Source of the DNA: Winogradskya consettensis
GTDB taxonomy: Bacteria; Actinomycetota; Actinomycetes; Mycobacteriales; Micromonosporaceae
Reading direction: 5' to 3'
Assembly (NCBI RefSeq): GCF_018332715.1
Contig: NZ_BOQP01000052.1
Span: 248,001-312,000, forward strand
DNA length: 64,000 bases
The notes below the pieces were generated by a model. That model made no database searches and was not told where the DNA came from. It saw nothing but the letters and a program-made list of their open reading frames with translations. Shown one piece after another: positions 52,301 through 60,624 of this stretch (positions within the stretch are counted from its first letter, which is position 1; the number at the start of each line of letters is the position of its first letter). Position numbers and translations under genes: made by a program.

Positions 52301-52945
52301 GTCCTGGACGATCAGGCTCATCAACTCGACGGCGGCCTCGGCGGCGAAGCGCAGGCCGTGCTCGGCGATCCAGACGTCGGCGAAGGCGATCAGGCGATCG
52401 CGATGCTGCCAGGCGCCCAGGCCCGTGGCCGCCGCCACGGCAGCGGCGCCGAGCGGGGTGGCGTCGGCGTGGCCCTCGAGCCAGGCCACCGCTTGCAGGG
52501 AGACCGCCATGTCGGTGGTGGGTGCCTGCAGGACCTTGGTCACCTGGCCCGGCGTGCGGGTCAGCTCCTCGTCGACCACCTTGCGGGCCTTGGGGTCGGG
52601 CGTGAACCGGCCGACTCCGCTGCTGCCCCGGCGCGCAAAACGATGCCGGTGCCAGGCCTCCGGAAAGACGAACGTGTCCTCATCCCGCGCAACGGCAGGG
52701 GCGGGCGCCGGCGGGGAGACCGAGGCGGGTGCGGTAGTCGCGGTCGTTTCGGCGTACCCCTTGCGGAGTTTTTCGGCGATGAGTTTGGTCTCGTGGGCCG
52801 CGGCAGAGGCGGGGTCGTCAAGGGTCTTGACCTTGGTCTGGCCGGTTGTGCCGGACCGGCCCCACCGCACGGTGACCTCGGACCCGTCGAGGTCGATCTC
52901 CCAGAACTTCGCCGAGCTGCCCTCGACGAACTCAAAACTTCGCAT
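49331..52945 (-). CDS. WGR-DUF4132 protein, MolR/YehI-like
   Basis: A 1204-residue protein, first gene of the yeh-like operon. The N-terminal WGR domain (1-75; FEFVEGSSAKFWEIDLDG and VTVRWGRSGTTGQ) is followed by a Pro/Ala/Thr linker, a long HEAT-like helical region and a C-terminal DUF4132 domain (about 960-1130; LEPDGSMVLDYGARQFTVGF and LVWGLYDESG). WGR domains bind DNA ends or nucleic acid in PARPs. The family includes E. coli MolR/YehI, once named for molybdate regulation without firm support. The start at 52945 (MRSFEFVEG) fits the WGR domain; an earlier in-frame start adds 17 unrelated residues. The only promoter space is 52946-53045. Confidence 0.85.
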   Translation of the reverse strand: MRSFEFVEGSSAKFWEIDLDGSEVTVRWGRSGTTGQTKVKTLDDPASAAAHETKLIAEKLRKGYAETTATTAPASVSPPAPAPAVARDEDTFVFPEAWHRHRFARRGSSGVGRFTPDPKARKVVDEELTRTPGQVTKVLQAPTTDMAVSLQAVAWLEGHADATPLGAAAVAAATGLGAWQHRDRLIAFADVWIAEHGLRFAAEAAVELMSLIVQDDALPPGPRYHHGKEQYGVRHMRTGETRHSYYSDAPVMIALRVRHALASAPEAEYEQVVAALTPYRGANAYARAGTSLVLPEQLAWVDEDVAAAVADADDYRGSVLLTAASTAAQVDALVQVSRDSMIFSTLAMLTTLLDGAGTDAAGALFHWLGNEWADADAQRRLLAALAALPGDDIMRGLVDRVDSKYVAPALLDAAERYPARALRLLAEGASKRSVADLLRAQVLAHPEIVEPVLAELTPAAAARIEAIVGDAAALVVAPLSAVPPLLADPPWQHRGKATKPVVIAGLACTDPATISWSAGERDAWADTPFHRHSYQRSTETWKRRAERVITNQTAWNEPPTFFVEAPEEIARPVLATWRSRETWQAGGWMRPVVARFELEALPNALDLARRTPADVAPVVAPYASPEIAVLMADWLGRLKTVRPVALAWLLRHPVEAARALVPVALGKPGLPRRQAENALLALRQHEHGDTVRGAAQTYGPEAAAAIDTLLAADPLAALPAKLPAVPAWAVPGLLPPLKLRDGSGVLPAEAVANVIMVLAMSRIDEPYAGLEIVKQACDPESFAEFGWGLFSRWQTSGAAAKENWVLDSLGLLGDDETVRRLSPLILTWPGEGGHAKAVTGLNVLAAIGSDVALMHLHGIAQRAKFKGLKTAAGQKMDEVAAALGLSAEQLADRLVPDLGLEPDGSMVLDYGARQFTVGFDEQLRPYVADSTGKRLKALPKPGARDDGELAPAAYKTFSALKKDVRTIAADQIRRLERAMVSGRRWTGAEFHQLFVEHPLVWHIVRRLVWGLYDESGTLTGAVRVAEDRTFSTVQDDETTLPDDAIVGVAHPLQLADGLPDWVEVFADYEILQPFPQLSRQTFALTPEEAATSRLTRFEGITVPTGRVIGLERRGWRRETPQDAGIQGRIELTVDAKREVVIELDPGIAIGAMDIFPEQKLDMVFLWDITNGSRWGNRGDGHLPLGSLDAVTISEVIRDLTEITA

Positions 52946-53045
52946 GCGCCAACCTTCGTCCGACAACGCTGACCGCACCGCTGCGACAAGGTGCATCGGC
53001 AGCAGTGCGGGAACGTTAGCGCTCCGGTACGACAGAAAACCGCCG

Positions 53046-54332
53046 TCAGCCGACGATCGTCCGGAAGTAACTCAGACAGGTGCTGTTGACCTTGCTGAAC
53101 AGCACCCCGAAGGCCTGATGTGCGGCGGCGTCGTTGGTTTTGTGCTGCCGGAGGGCGGCGTTGACGAAGGTCATCGTCCTGGCCTCGCCGTACTTGGTGG
53201 CCATGCAGTTCACAGCGAGATAGCCATATCCGTAGAGGCGAGCGGCATCGGCGCTGGTGGCGCCCTCCGTGAGCTGGTCGACCCGGATGTCCTTCGGCAG
53301 GGGCTTGCCGCGCAGCGCGGCGATCCGGCCGTAGTCGACCTTGTTGCGGGGCAAAAGCCCGATGTAGTCGGCCACGCCCTCTTTCAGCCACTGGTTCAGA
53401 TCCAGGATCAGCTCGCCGCTGAGATCCGCGCCGTTCAGCGTCACGACGTGCCCGAACTCGTGCCGCAGCGCCTGCGCCAGCTGACCCGCGTCGTCCATGG
53501 CGCTCATCTCGAGCACCACGTCGGTGCCGACGGTGCCGGTCGCGTGGGCGTACCCGACGGCATAGGTCTCCTTCTCGCCGCCGTACCAGGAGCCCCACTC
53601 CTTGTCGCCGGCGAGATACAAGTGGTACTTGCCGGGTTTGACGCCGGTATAGCGGGCGAATTTATCCGCTTCCGCCGCGGCCTTGTCGGCGGCGGCGACC
53701 ACCTCGGGCAGACGCCCGCGCTCACTGGCCGGCGCGGCGACGACAACCCGGTCACCGGTGGCGAAGGTCAGTTCGGTGTTCTGCCACGGCGGCTGGGTCT
53801 TACCCGTCTGCTGCGACTCGATGATCTTGTATGCGCCGTCACGCTTGTCGAGCACGAGCTTCTGGGTGACCGTCGCGAGCTCGAGATGCAGCGTGTCCTC
53901 GGCCGGGCTCGTCCGCGGACAGTCCAGCACGCCGAGACAGTACGAGACGGTGACGTTGGCCTGGATCTCGGAGGTGCCGAAATTCTCCAGCGGCTCGTAG
54001 TCGCTGAAGTAGCTCCAGCCGGTGACGCCCAACTCCCGCATCGTGGCGTAAAGCCGCTGGTAGTAGCCCTGGAGCTCGGGCTGCGACGCGTCGACGGCGG
54101 CCATCCAGCCCGCTTCGTCACCGGACACCAGAGCGGTCGCCTGCGCGGCCAGCACCTTCCTGGCCTCCGGCCACGAGCCCAGCGTCGCCTGCTCGGTCGC
54201 CCAGGCCGCGACCTCGGCAGCTTCCTGATCGCCCCGCATGCCCGTGTACCACTTCTGGACCACCAGAGCGCCGCCGCAGAGCACCAGGATCGCCGCCACA
54301 CCGCCGGAAACCCACCACCACCTCGAACGCAT
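53046..54332 (-). CDS. Membrane-anchored HExxH metallopeptidase-like protein
   Basis: A 428-residue protein. One N-terminal membrane helix (about 5-25) is followed by a helical, NTF2-like region (35-200) and a gluzincin-type peptidase domain. The zinc motif HEFGH lies in ALRHEFGHVVTL (about 290) and the third ligand in WLKEGVADYIG about 28 residues later, the spacing of MA-clan enzymes. It is located outside the membrane. Substrate unknown. The ATG at 54332 (MRSRWWWVSGG) is preferred; a GTG at 54347 adds five residues. It lies just upstream of the yeh-like operon on the same strand with a 100-bp gap. Confidence 0.72.
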   Translation of the reverse strand: MRSRWWWVSGGVAAILVLCGGALVVQKWYTGMRGDQEAAEVAAWATEQATLGSWPEARKVLAAQATALVSGDEAGWMAAVDASQPELQGYYQRLYATMRELGVTGWSYFSDYEPLENFGTSEIQANVTVSYCLGVLDCPRTSPAEDTLHLELATVTQKLVLDKRDGAYKIIESQQTGKTQPPWQNTELTFATGDRVVVAAPASERGRLPEVVAAADKAAAEADKFARYTGVKPGKYHLYLAGDKEWGSWYGGEKETYAVGYAHATGTVGTDVVLEMSAMDDAGQLAQALRHEFGHVVTLNGADLSGELILDLNQWLKEGVADYIGLLPRNKVDYGRIAALRGKPLPKDIRVDQLTEGATSADAARLYGYGYLAVNCMATKYGEARTMTFVNAALRQHKTNDAAAHQAFGVLFSKVNSTCLSYFRTIVG

Positions 54333-54370
54333 ACGGGAGTATCGCACCGCTCACCGGCGTACCGCTGTCC

Positions 54371-54535
54371 CTAACCTTCCCGGTGCCGGTAGTGATGGAC
54401 GACCAGCGCAACGATGCAGGCGAGCGTGATCAGGCCGAAGCCCGCACCGATCAGGTGCGCACCCGCGCTGGAGAGCACGGTGTTGGCGACCGCGCTGACG
54501 ATCAGGACCAGCCACAGAACAGGACGAGGATTCAT
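54371..54535 (-). CDS. 54-residue membrane protein
   Basis: A tiny protein starting MNPRPVLWLVLIVSAVANTV, with two hydrophobic helices (about 5-22 and 28-46) and a basic His/Arg tail (HHYRHREG). Longer in-frame starts would read through the start of the divergent histidine kinase gene and give non-protein-like sequence. The size and the position next to a sensor kinase would suit a small membrane regulator, but this is only a suggestion. Confidence 0.55.
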   Translation of the reverse strand: MNPRPVLWLVLIVSAVANTVLSSAGAHLIGAGFGLITLACIVALVVHHYRHREG

Positions 54536-54643
54536 GACCCTCACGCTACGAATCCGGCGCCGCTCCGGCGATCCAGCAGCCGCATCGAGGTAAGTACAGC
54601 CAGCTGTACTGCCCCGGCTCCACGGGTGCCCTAGGGTCGCGGC

Positions 54644-55876
54644 ATGTCCCGGCTTCGCTTCCTCGATCGCGTCCGGGCCGCGGTCGATGCCCTGGAGCAT
54701 CTGGTCGGCGGTCTCGGCACCGCGGTGCTCGCCCTGGCCGCAGTCGTATGGCTGCTCATCGTGGCGGCGTCCTGCCTGGTGGTCGTCGGCCTGGTCTTCG
54801 CACCGACCACGTTGCGCATCGTGCGATCCGTCGCCGACCGCGAGCGCGCACGCCTGTCCCGCTGGGGCCCGGAGATCATCGGCCCGGAACCGCTGCCCGC
54901 CGGCCTCAAGGACGCCCTCCGGGACGTCACGGTCCAACGCGAGCTCGGGTGGGTGGCCGCGCACGCCACCCTCGGTCTCGCCCTGGGGATCATCGGCCTC
55001 AGCCTTCCTCTGTACGCGGTCCAGGACGCAACTTTCCCGCTATGGTTCTGGGCCGTCCCCGCGGACCAGGGCGGCCCGGGCATCGTCAACTACCCCATCA
55101 ACAACCTCGTCGACGCACTCGGCGTCGGCCTGATCGGCATCGGCTGGCTCGCCGTCTGCATCGGCGGCGGCCCGCTCCTGGCCAGACTCCAGGCAGCCCC
55201 CGGCCGAGTCCTGCTCAAGCCGTCCGCCGACATCGACCTGTCCCTGCGAGTCGTCCAGCTCACCGCCACCCGAGCCGCTGCCCTCGATGCTCACGCCGTC
55301 GAACTGCGACGCATCGAAAGATCCCTCCACGACGGTACGCAGAACCGCCTGGTCGCCGTGAACGTGCTGCTCGGCGCGGCCCGCCGAGCCCTGACCCGAG
55401 ACCCGGCAACGGCCGACGAGATCCTCGCCCGAGCCCAGGACGCCGCCGAACAGGCCCTCTCCGAGCTGCGTACGGTCGTCCGCGGCATCCTCCCCCCGGT
55501 GCTGGCCGACCGCGGCCTGGAAGGCGCCCTCACCGGCCTGGCCCGCAGCTGCGGCGTGCCCTGCCACCTCGACGTCAACGTCCCGGGCCGCTGCGCAGTC
55601 TCGGTGGAAGCCACCGCGTACTTCGTCGTGGCCGAAGCCCTCACCAACGTCACCAAACACAGTGGAGCAACGGCGGCCACGGTCACGGTCCGCCGCGACC
55701 ACGACCGCCTGATACTTCAAATGGACGACGACGGCCGTGGCGGCGCGGACGAGACTAAGGGCTCGGGACTCGGCGGTATCCGCCGCCGCGTCGAGGCCTG
55801 CGACGGCACCCTTACCCTGACCAGCCCACCCGGTGGTCCGACATCAATGCACGTGGAGCTGCCATGCGGATCGTGA
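54644..55876 (+). CDS. Sensor histidine kinase, NarL/DesK type
   Basis: A 410-residue membrane kinase. Four hydrophobic segments (about 22-55, 105-130, 158-185) enclose a PspC/DUF1707-free sensor region. HisKA_3 follows with the phosphorylation site in RRIERSLHDGTQNRLVAV (His about 229), then HATPase_c with EALTNVTKHSGA (N box), MDDDGRGGAD (G1) and GLGGIRRRVEACDG (G2). It pairs with the LuxR-type regulator that overlaps its 3' end by 13 bases. Signal unknown; the short extracytoplasmic loops suggest membrane or envelope sensing. Confidence 0.92.
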   Translation: MSRLRFLDRVRAAVDALEHLVGGLGTAVLALAAVVWLLIVAASCLVVVGLVFAPTTLRIVRSVADRERARLSRWGPEIIGPEPLPAGLKDALRDVTVQRELGWVAAHATLGLALGIIGLSLPLYAVQDATFPLWFWAVPADQGGPGIVNYPINNLVDALGVGLIGIGWLAVCIGGGPLLARLQAAPGRVLLKPSADIDLSLRVVQLTATRAAALDAHAVELRRIERSLHDGTQNRLVAVNVLLGAARRALTRDPATADEILARAQDAAEQALSELRTVVRGILPPVLADRGLEGALTGLARSCGVPCHLDVNVPGRCAVSVEATAYFVVAEALTNVTKHSGATAATVTVRRDHDRLILQMDDDGRGGADETKGSGLGGIRRRVEACDGTLTLTSPPGGPTSMHVELPCGS

Positions 55877-56523
55877 TCGCGGAAGACGACCCCTTACTGC
55901 GCGAGGGCCTGGCCCTGCTCCTGCGCGCCGAATCCCTGGACGTCGCCGCCACCACCGACGGCCCAGCAACCTTCCTGGAAGCCATCGACCTGCACAAACC
56001 CGACGTAGCAATCGTCGACGTCCGCATGCCCCCCACCCACACCGACGAGGGCATCATCGCCGCCGTCGAGGCCCGCCGCCGCCAGCCCGGGTTGGCGGTG
56101 CTGGTGCTCTCGGCATACGTGGAACAGGCCTTCGCCACCGACCTGCTGGCCGGCGGAGCGGCCGGCCTGGGCTACCTGCTCAAGGAACGCGTTGGCCGCG
56201 TCGAGCAGTTCCTCGAGGCCCTGCACCGGGTCGCAGACGGAGGCACAGCCATCGACCCCGAGGTGGTGGGCCAGTTACTGACCCGCACCCGCCCGGACAG
56301 CGGCCTCGAAAGACTGAGCCCCCGCGAACGCGACGTCCTCACCCTCATGGCCGAGGGCCTGGGCAACACCGCCATCGCCGAACGCCTCTTCGTCACAGAA
56401 GGCGCCGTCCACAAACACATCCGCAGCATCTTCTCGAAACTCGACCTATCCCCGGACGACCGCGCCGACCGAAGAGTCACCGCCGTCCTCCGCTACCTCG
56501 AAGACATCCAGCGCCGCGGTTAG
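55864..56523 (+). CDS. LuxR/NarL-family response regulator
   Basis: A 219-residue response regulator. The receiver domain has the acidic pair in IAEDDPLL, the phospho-acceptor Asp in AIVDVRMPP (Asp about 55), Ser in VLVLSAYV and Lys in YLLKERVG. The output is a LuxR HTH (150-210; LSPRERDVLTLMAEGLGN, VHKHIRSIFSKLDL). The gene overlaps the kinase gene by 13 bases, so the two are co-translated. Targets may include the nearby ABC exporter, a common arrangement, but no binding site is proven. Confidence 0.93.
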   Translation: MRIVIAEDDPLLREGLALLLRAESLDVAATTDGPATFLEAIDLHKPDVAIVDVRMPPTHTDEGIIAAVEARRRQPGLAVLVLSAYVEQAFATDLLAGGAAGLGYLLKERVGRVEQFLEALHRVADGGTAIDPEVVGQLLTRTRPDSGLERLSPRERDVLTLMAEGLGNTAIAERLFVTEGAVHKHIRSIFSKLDLSPDDRADRRVTAVLRYLEDIQRRG

Positions 56524-57320
56524 GGCGTGTCGATCGGCATCACCGCTCGCGGGCGGGCGGGGTCGTCAACCGGGTAGAGCGCCCACCGTGCCACCGAGCC
56601 GGCCCGGGTGAGGAAGCCGGGCAGGCGGCGCTGGTCGACCGGTTGGTACCAGAGCGCGCCGGTCTCGCGGGACTCGAGCAGGCCGTGGTACTTCTCGGCC
56701 CTGACCGGGTTGTAGCTCTCCGGCGACCGATTGGTCGGGGGCGCCGGGAAGATGGTGACGACGGCTCCGGGTCGTAGCGTTGCCCGGACGGTGGCGACGT
56801 CGCCGCCTGCCGGCACCGGTCTCCACTTGTGGTCCTGCGGCCCGGTTGTCTCCAGGAGCACCACGCCCGCGGTGGCGGCTGCGACGCGGACCTGCTGCCA
56901 GAAGGCGTCGTCGGCCGCGGGGAGACCTTCCGATCCGGGTACGGGTTCGACGGGCCGGGGCGCGCTCTTCGTGACGGTTGCCGAAGACCCGGCCGGATTC
57001 GCCGAAGCAGGCGCGGGCGTGGCTGCCGGGATGAGGGCGGGTGCAGGGCGGGGCTTCGGGATCACGGGTGCGGCGATGGCACGGCGGATCTGGTCACGGA
57101 TGCCGACCACGCCGATCAGCAGCACCACAAGACCGCCGACCCGGATACTCAGCCGGATCGCGTCGACGCCCAGTGCCGCTGCCAGTTCGTCCGCGTTGGT
57201 GGGATTGCCGCCGGCGTTGTTCAGCGAGAGGAGAAGCCCGGCAACGAGAATGGCGTTCCAGGCCGGGATCGACCAGTGCCGGGTCGGCGTCACGGTGTCG
57301 TCCACGAACCTGCTGAGCAT
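56520..57320 (-). CDS. Membrane protein of unknown function
   Basis: A 266-residue protein with two N-terminal membrane helices (about 20-37 and 58-77), a Pro/Ala-rich linker (85-125) and a C-terminal soluble alpha/beta domain (135-266; AATAGVVLLETTG, RPGAVVTIFPAPP, YHGLLESRETGALWYQP). No family is recognised. The 3' ends of this gene and the response regulator overlap by 4 bases. In-frame sequence upstream of 57320 still codes for hydrophobic and basic residues but has no start codon, so the 5' end may be slightly wrong. Confidence 0.6.
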   Translation of the reverse strand: MLSRFVDDTVTPTRHWSIPAWNAILVAGLLLSLNNAGGNPTNADELAAALGVDAIRLSIRVGGLVVLLIGVVGIRDQIRRAIAAPVIPKPRPAPALIPAATPAPASANPAGSSATVTKSAPRPVEPVPGSEGLPAADDAFWQQVRVAAATAGVVLLETTGPQDHKWRPVPAGGDVATVRATLRPGAVVTIFPAPPTNRSPESYNPVRAEKYHGLLESRETGALWYQPVDQRRLPGFLTRAGSVARWALYPVDDPARPRAVMPIDTP

Positions 57321-57369
57321 GTCCCGGCTGCGCTTACGCCAGAGATAGAAGCCGCCCAGGTAGGCGATA

Positions 57370-57386
57370 GATCGAAATTTTCGATC
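57370..57386. promoter_or_regulatory. 8-bp inverted repeat in a divergent promoter region
   Basis: GATCGAAA-T-TTTCGATC is a perfect inverted repeat with a one-base centre. It lies in the 222-bp gap between the membrane protein gene (minus) and the ABC ATPase gene (plus). It is AT-rich against a GC-rich background and is a plausible operator for both genes. Confidence 0.4.
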
Positions 57387-57542
57387 ACCTTAACCGGTTT
57401 GGCGCGGCCCGCTTATCCCCTTTTCCGCTCGCCCACGCAGCCGTCCACATCAGCGCCGAACGGTGGGGTAGTGCCTGCTGTACCAAGCTTCCGCCCGCAG
57501 GCTGCATAGCTCGGAATCGATCCGCTCAATAGCGTTTGACCT

Positions 57543-58295
57543 GTGAAAACAGAAGCCGTACGCATAGAGCGCCTCACCCGAATCTACGAAACCGGCGGCC
57601 AGCGGGTCACCGCGCTCGCCGGCGTGGATCTCGCCTTCGACCGTGGCACGTTCACCGCGGTGATGGGCCCGTCCGGTTCCGGCAAGAGCACCCTCCTCCA
57701 AGCCGCCGCCGGCCTGGACCGCCCCACCGAGGGCCAGGTCTGGGTGGGCGACGTCGAGCTGTCCAAATTGTCCGAGACGAAGTTGACGAAGCTGCGCCGC
57801 GACCGGATCGGCTTTGTGTTCCAGGCGTTCAACCTGATCGGCGCGCTGACCGTCGAGGAGAACATCCTGTTGCCGCTGCGTCTGGCCGGGGTGCAGCCCG
57901 ACCGTGCCTGGCTGGCCGAGGTCATCGACCGGGTGGGGCTGGGTGAGCGGCTGCGGCACCGCCCGGCGGCGTTGTCCGGCGGTCAGCAGCAGCGGGTGGC
58001 GATCGCCCGCGCGCTGGCCACGCGTCCTGACGTTATTTTCTGTGATGAGCCGACCGGTGCTCTCGACACCCAGACCGCGGCGGATGTGCTGGCGCTGCTG
58101 CGCTCGGTCGTTGACGATCACGCGCAGACCGTGGTGATGGTGACCCACGATCCGGTTGCCGCCTCGTACGCCGACCGCGTCGTGGTGCTGGCCGACGGGC
58201 GGATCCGGCAGGACATGCCGCAGCCCGGTGCCGAGCGGATCGCCGAACAGCTCGCGGCGCTCGGCCGGCGTACCCGTGTCGCGCAGGAGGCCTGA
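57543..58295 (+). CDS. ABC transporter ATP-binding protein (MacB/LolD type)
   Basis: A 250-residue ABC ATPase. Walker A MGPSGSGKSTLLQ, Q-loop GFVFQAFNLI, signature LSGGQQQRVAIARAL, Walker B VIFCDEPTGALD and switch His in MVTHDPVAA are all intact. The class (LolD/MacB/FtsE-like) works with FtsX-fold permeases, and the permease gene follows after 5 bases. Such pairs export peptides, lipids or antibiotics, or sense antimicrobial peptides through a neighbouring two-component system. The GTG start (57543) is where family proteins begin. Confidence 0.95.
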   Translation: MKTEAVRIERLTRIYETGGQRVTALAGVDLAFDRGTFTAVMGPSGSGKSTLLQAAAGLDRPTEGQVWVGDVELSKLSETKLTKLRRDRIGFVFQAFNLIGALTVEENILLPLRLAGVQPDRAWLAEVIDRVGLGERLRHRPAALSGGQQQRVAIARALATRPDVIFCDEPTGALDTQTAADVLALLRSVVDDHAQTVVMVTHDPVAASYADRVVVLADGRIRQDMPQPGAERIAEQLAALGRRTRVAQEA

Positions 58296-58300
58296 GTCCG

Positions 58301-60478
58301 ATGCTGAAGCTTGCCGTGAAGAATCTGCGCGCGGGTAGCGTGATCGCCACCCTGGTCGCGCTCGCCGCCGGTGTCATGATCCTGATGAGCATGGGCACCC
58401 TGGTCGAATCCGGGCTCCGCTACCACCCCGAGCCCCACAAGTACGCCCACGCCGATGTCGTCGTCGCCCACCAGAGCATCACGTTCACCAGCAAGGACTT
58501 CGACGGCGAGACCACGTCGGAAACACTCCCGCTGCCCGAGGGCGGCCGGCTCCCCGCGGACCTGGCGGGCAAGATCCGCGCGGTTCCCGGGGTGACGGCG
58601 GTCGAGGAGGATCCTGACGCCATCGCGGTGACCGGTTCGGGCATCGTGGAGCCGGTGCGGCGTCTCGCGAAAGAGGCCGGAGTCGAGGCGTACACGGGAA
58701 ATGATCGTGGCCTGTTGGAGCAGCCGGAGGGTGCCGCGACCCGCAGCCTGCTGATTCAGATCGGTGGCTCGTTCGGCGGTTATGTCGTCCTGCTGATCAT
58801 CTTCGTGGTCGCCGGCACCGTCGGGCTCTCCGTGCGGCATCGCCGCCGTGACCTGGCGCTGCTTCGCGCTGTCGCCGCCACTCCTGGTCAGGTCCGGCGC
58901 ATGATCGTGGCGGAGTCGGCCTTGCTGGGCGTGGTCGCGTCGGTGATCGGCATTCCCGCCGGGGTGTTCGCGACCGGCTGGGTGCACGATGAACTGGCCG
59001 CCCGGGGCTTCCTTCCCGGCAGCTTCCCGATGTCGCACGGTGTCGTTGCCGCCGCGGCCGCTGCGGGTCTGACCGTGCTCGTCGCGGTCTGCGCCGCCCT
59101 GATCGCCGCCCGCCGGGTGACCGCGATCCGCCCGGCTGAGGCGCTGGGCGAGGTCTCCATCGAGCCTGCGCGCAGCGGCAAGGTCCGCCTGGTGTTCGGG
59201 TTGCTGACCCTGGCCGGCGCCGTGACCGCCAGCACGTTCGCCGTCAGCGGCAGCGGGGAGGCCGCGCTGACCGGTGCGCTCGGGATGCTCTACCTGTTCG
59301 TGCTCGCTGTCGCCCTGCTCGCGCCGTGGATCAACGCCTTCGCCGCCCGGCTGCTCACCCCGGTGCTGCGCGCCACGTTCGGGACCAGCGGATATCTCGC
59401 AGCGGCGAACCTACGAGCGAATTCGAAGGGCATGGCCACCGTACTGACCGCGCTGGTCCTGTCGGTCGGGTTCGGTGGCTCGGTCTGGTTCCTGCAGAAC
59501 AACCTGGAGCGCGGCGCAGCCGATGATCGGGCCGAGGGCGTGCTCGCCGACTTCGCGATGGTCGCGCCGGGTGGTCTGCCGCCGGCCGCTGCCGAGCAGA
59601 CCGCTGCCATTCCGGGGGTACGCGCGGTGACCGCGATCCGCCGTACCGCCGTCCTCGTGAAGGTCTTCGACGGCGCCGAGCAGGTCGAGGCTCAGGCGAT
59701 CGACCCGCGGTCCGCGTCCGAAACGCTTGATCTGGGCGTACGCGAGGGAAGTCTGCAAGATCTGACCAGCACCTCGATCGCGGTGTCCCGGATGCGCGCC
59801 GACACGCAACACTGGAAGATCGGCGACCAAGTGAAGCTGTGGCTGGGCGACGGGACCCCGATCACCGTACGCGTTGCAGCGATCTACGACCGCGGCCTGG
59901 GCTTCGGCGACGTGACCCTGAACCGCGAAACCGTCGCCGGCCACACCCGAACCGGCCGCGACGATCAGCTCCTGATCAGCACGGACGACGGCAGTTCCCT
60001 CGCTCCCGCTGTGGCCCGCTACCCCGGCAGCAGCATCGTCAGCGCTGCCGGGCTGAACGGGAAGGTCGCCAAGGATCTTGCCCTCGGTGCCTGGCTGAAC
60101 CGCCTGCTCATCGGCGTCATGGTCGGCTACGCCGCGCTCGCTGCGGCCAACACCATGATCATGGCGGCCCTGGCCCGGCGTCGCGAGCTGTCCCTGCTGC
60201 GCCTGGTCGGTGTCACCCGGCGCCAGATCAGGAACATGGTCCACGCCGAGCAGGCCGGTCTGCTGGGTGTCGCCCTGGTCGTCGGCGTGGCGATCGCGGG
60301 GGCGACCCTCACGGCGGTGGTCCACTCGCTGACCGGCGACCCGGTCCCGTACGTTCCGCCGCTGGGCTGGGTGACCGTGCTGGGCGGGGCGACCCTGCTC
60401 GCTCTGGTGGCCACGATCCTGCCGATCGGCCGCCTCCTGCGGGTCTCCCCGCTCGAGCACCTCGGCACCAAGGAATGA
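58301..60478 (+). CDS. FtsX/MacB-like ABC permease
   Basis: A 725-residue permease: N-terminal helix (about 14-35), an extracytoplasmic domain, an FtsX core of three helices (about 150-285), two to three central helices, a second extracytoplasmic domain (about 390-590) and a final FtsX core (600-715; LALGAWLNRLLIGVMVGYAA and RRRELSLLRLVGVTRRQI). The two-FtsX layout is that of large actinobacterial exporters. Forms a full transporter with the ATPase upstream. Substrate unknown. It is 3 kb from a kinase-regulator pair, so signal-dependent control is possible. Confidence 0.9.
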   Translation: MLKLAVKNLRAGSVIATLVALAAGVMILMSMGTLVESGLRYHPEPHKYAHADVVVAHQSITFTSKDFDGETTSETLPLPEGGRLPADLAGKIRAVPGVTAVEEDPDAIAVTGSGIVEPVRRLAKEAGVEAYTGNDRGLLEQPEGAATRSLLIQIGGSFGGYVVLLIIFVVAGTVGLSVRHRRRDLALLRAVAATPGQVRRMIVAESALLGVVASVIGIPAGVFATGWVHDELAARGFLPGSFPMSHGVVAAAAAAGLTVLVAVCAALIAARRVTAIRPAEALGEVSIEPARSGKVRLVFGLLTLAGAVTASTFAVSGSGEAALTGALGMLYLFVLAVALLAPWINAFAARLLTPVLRATFGTSGYLAAANLRANSKGMATVLTALVLSVGFGGSVWFLQNNLERGAADDRAEGVLADFAMVAPGGLPPAAAEQTAAIPGVRAVTAIRRTAVLVKVFDGAEQVEAQAIDPRSASETLDLGVREGSLQDLTSTSIAVSRMRADTQHWKIGDQVKLWLGDGTPITVRVAAIYDRGLGFGDVTLNRETVAGHTRTGRDDQLLISTDDGSSLAPAVARYPGSSIVSAAGLNGKVAKDLALGAWLNRLLIGVMVGYAALAAANTMIMAALARRRELSLLRLVGVTRRQIRNMVHAEQAGLLGVALVVGVAIAGATLTAVVHSLTGDPVPYVPPLGWVTVLGGATLLALVATILPIGRLLRVSPLEHLGTKE

Positions 60479-60624
60479 GCGGCACGATCCCCCATGATCC
60501 CCTGTGGAGCGTGGGGGGTCGGAACGGGTCGTTCGGTCAGCTCACCTGCTCGCTACGGACAATTCAGCTCACGGCCGAGCGAAATCGCTGTTCATCGGTC
60601 ATTTGGCCGTGCCACGCTCAAGTC

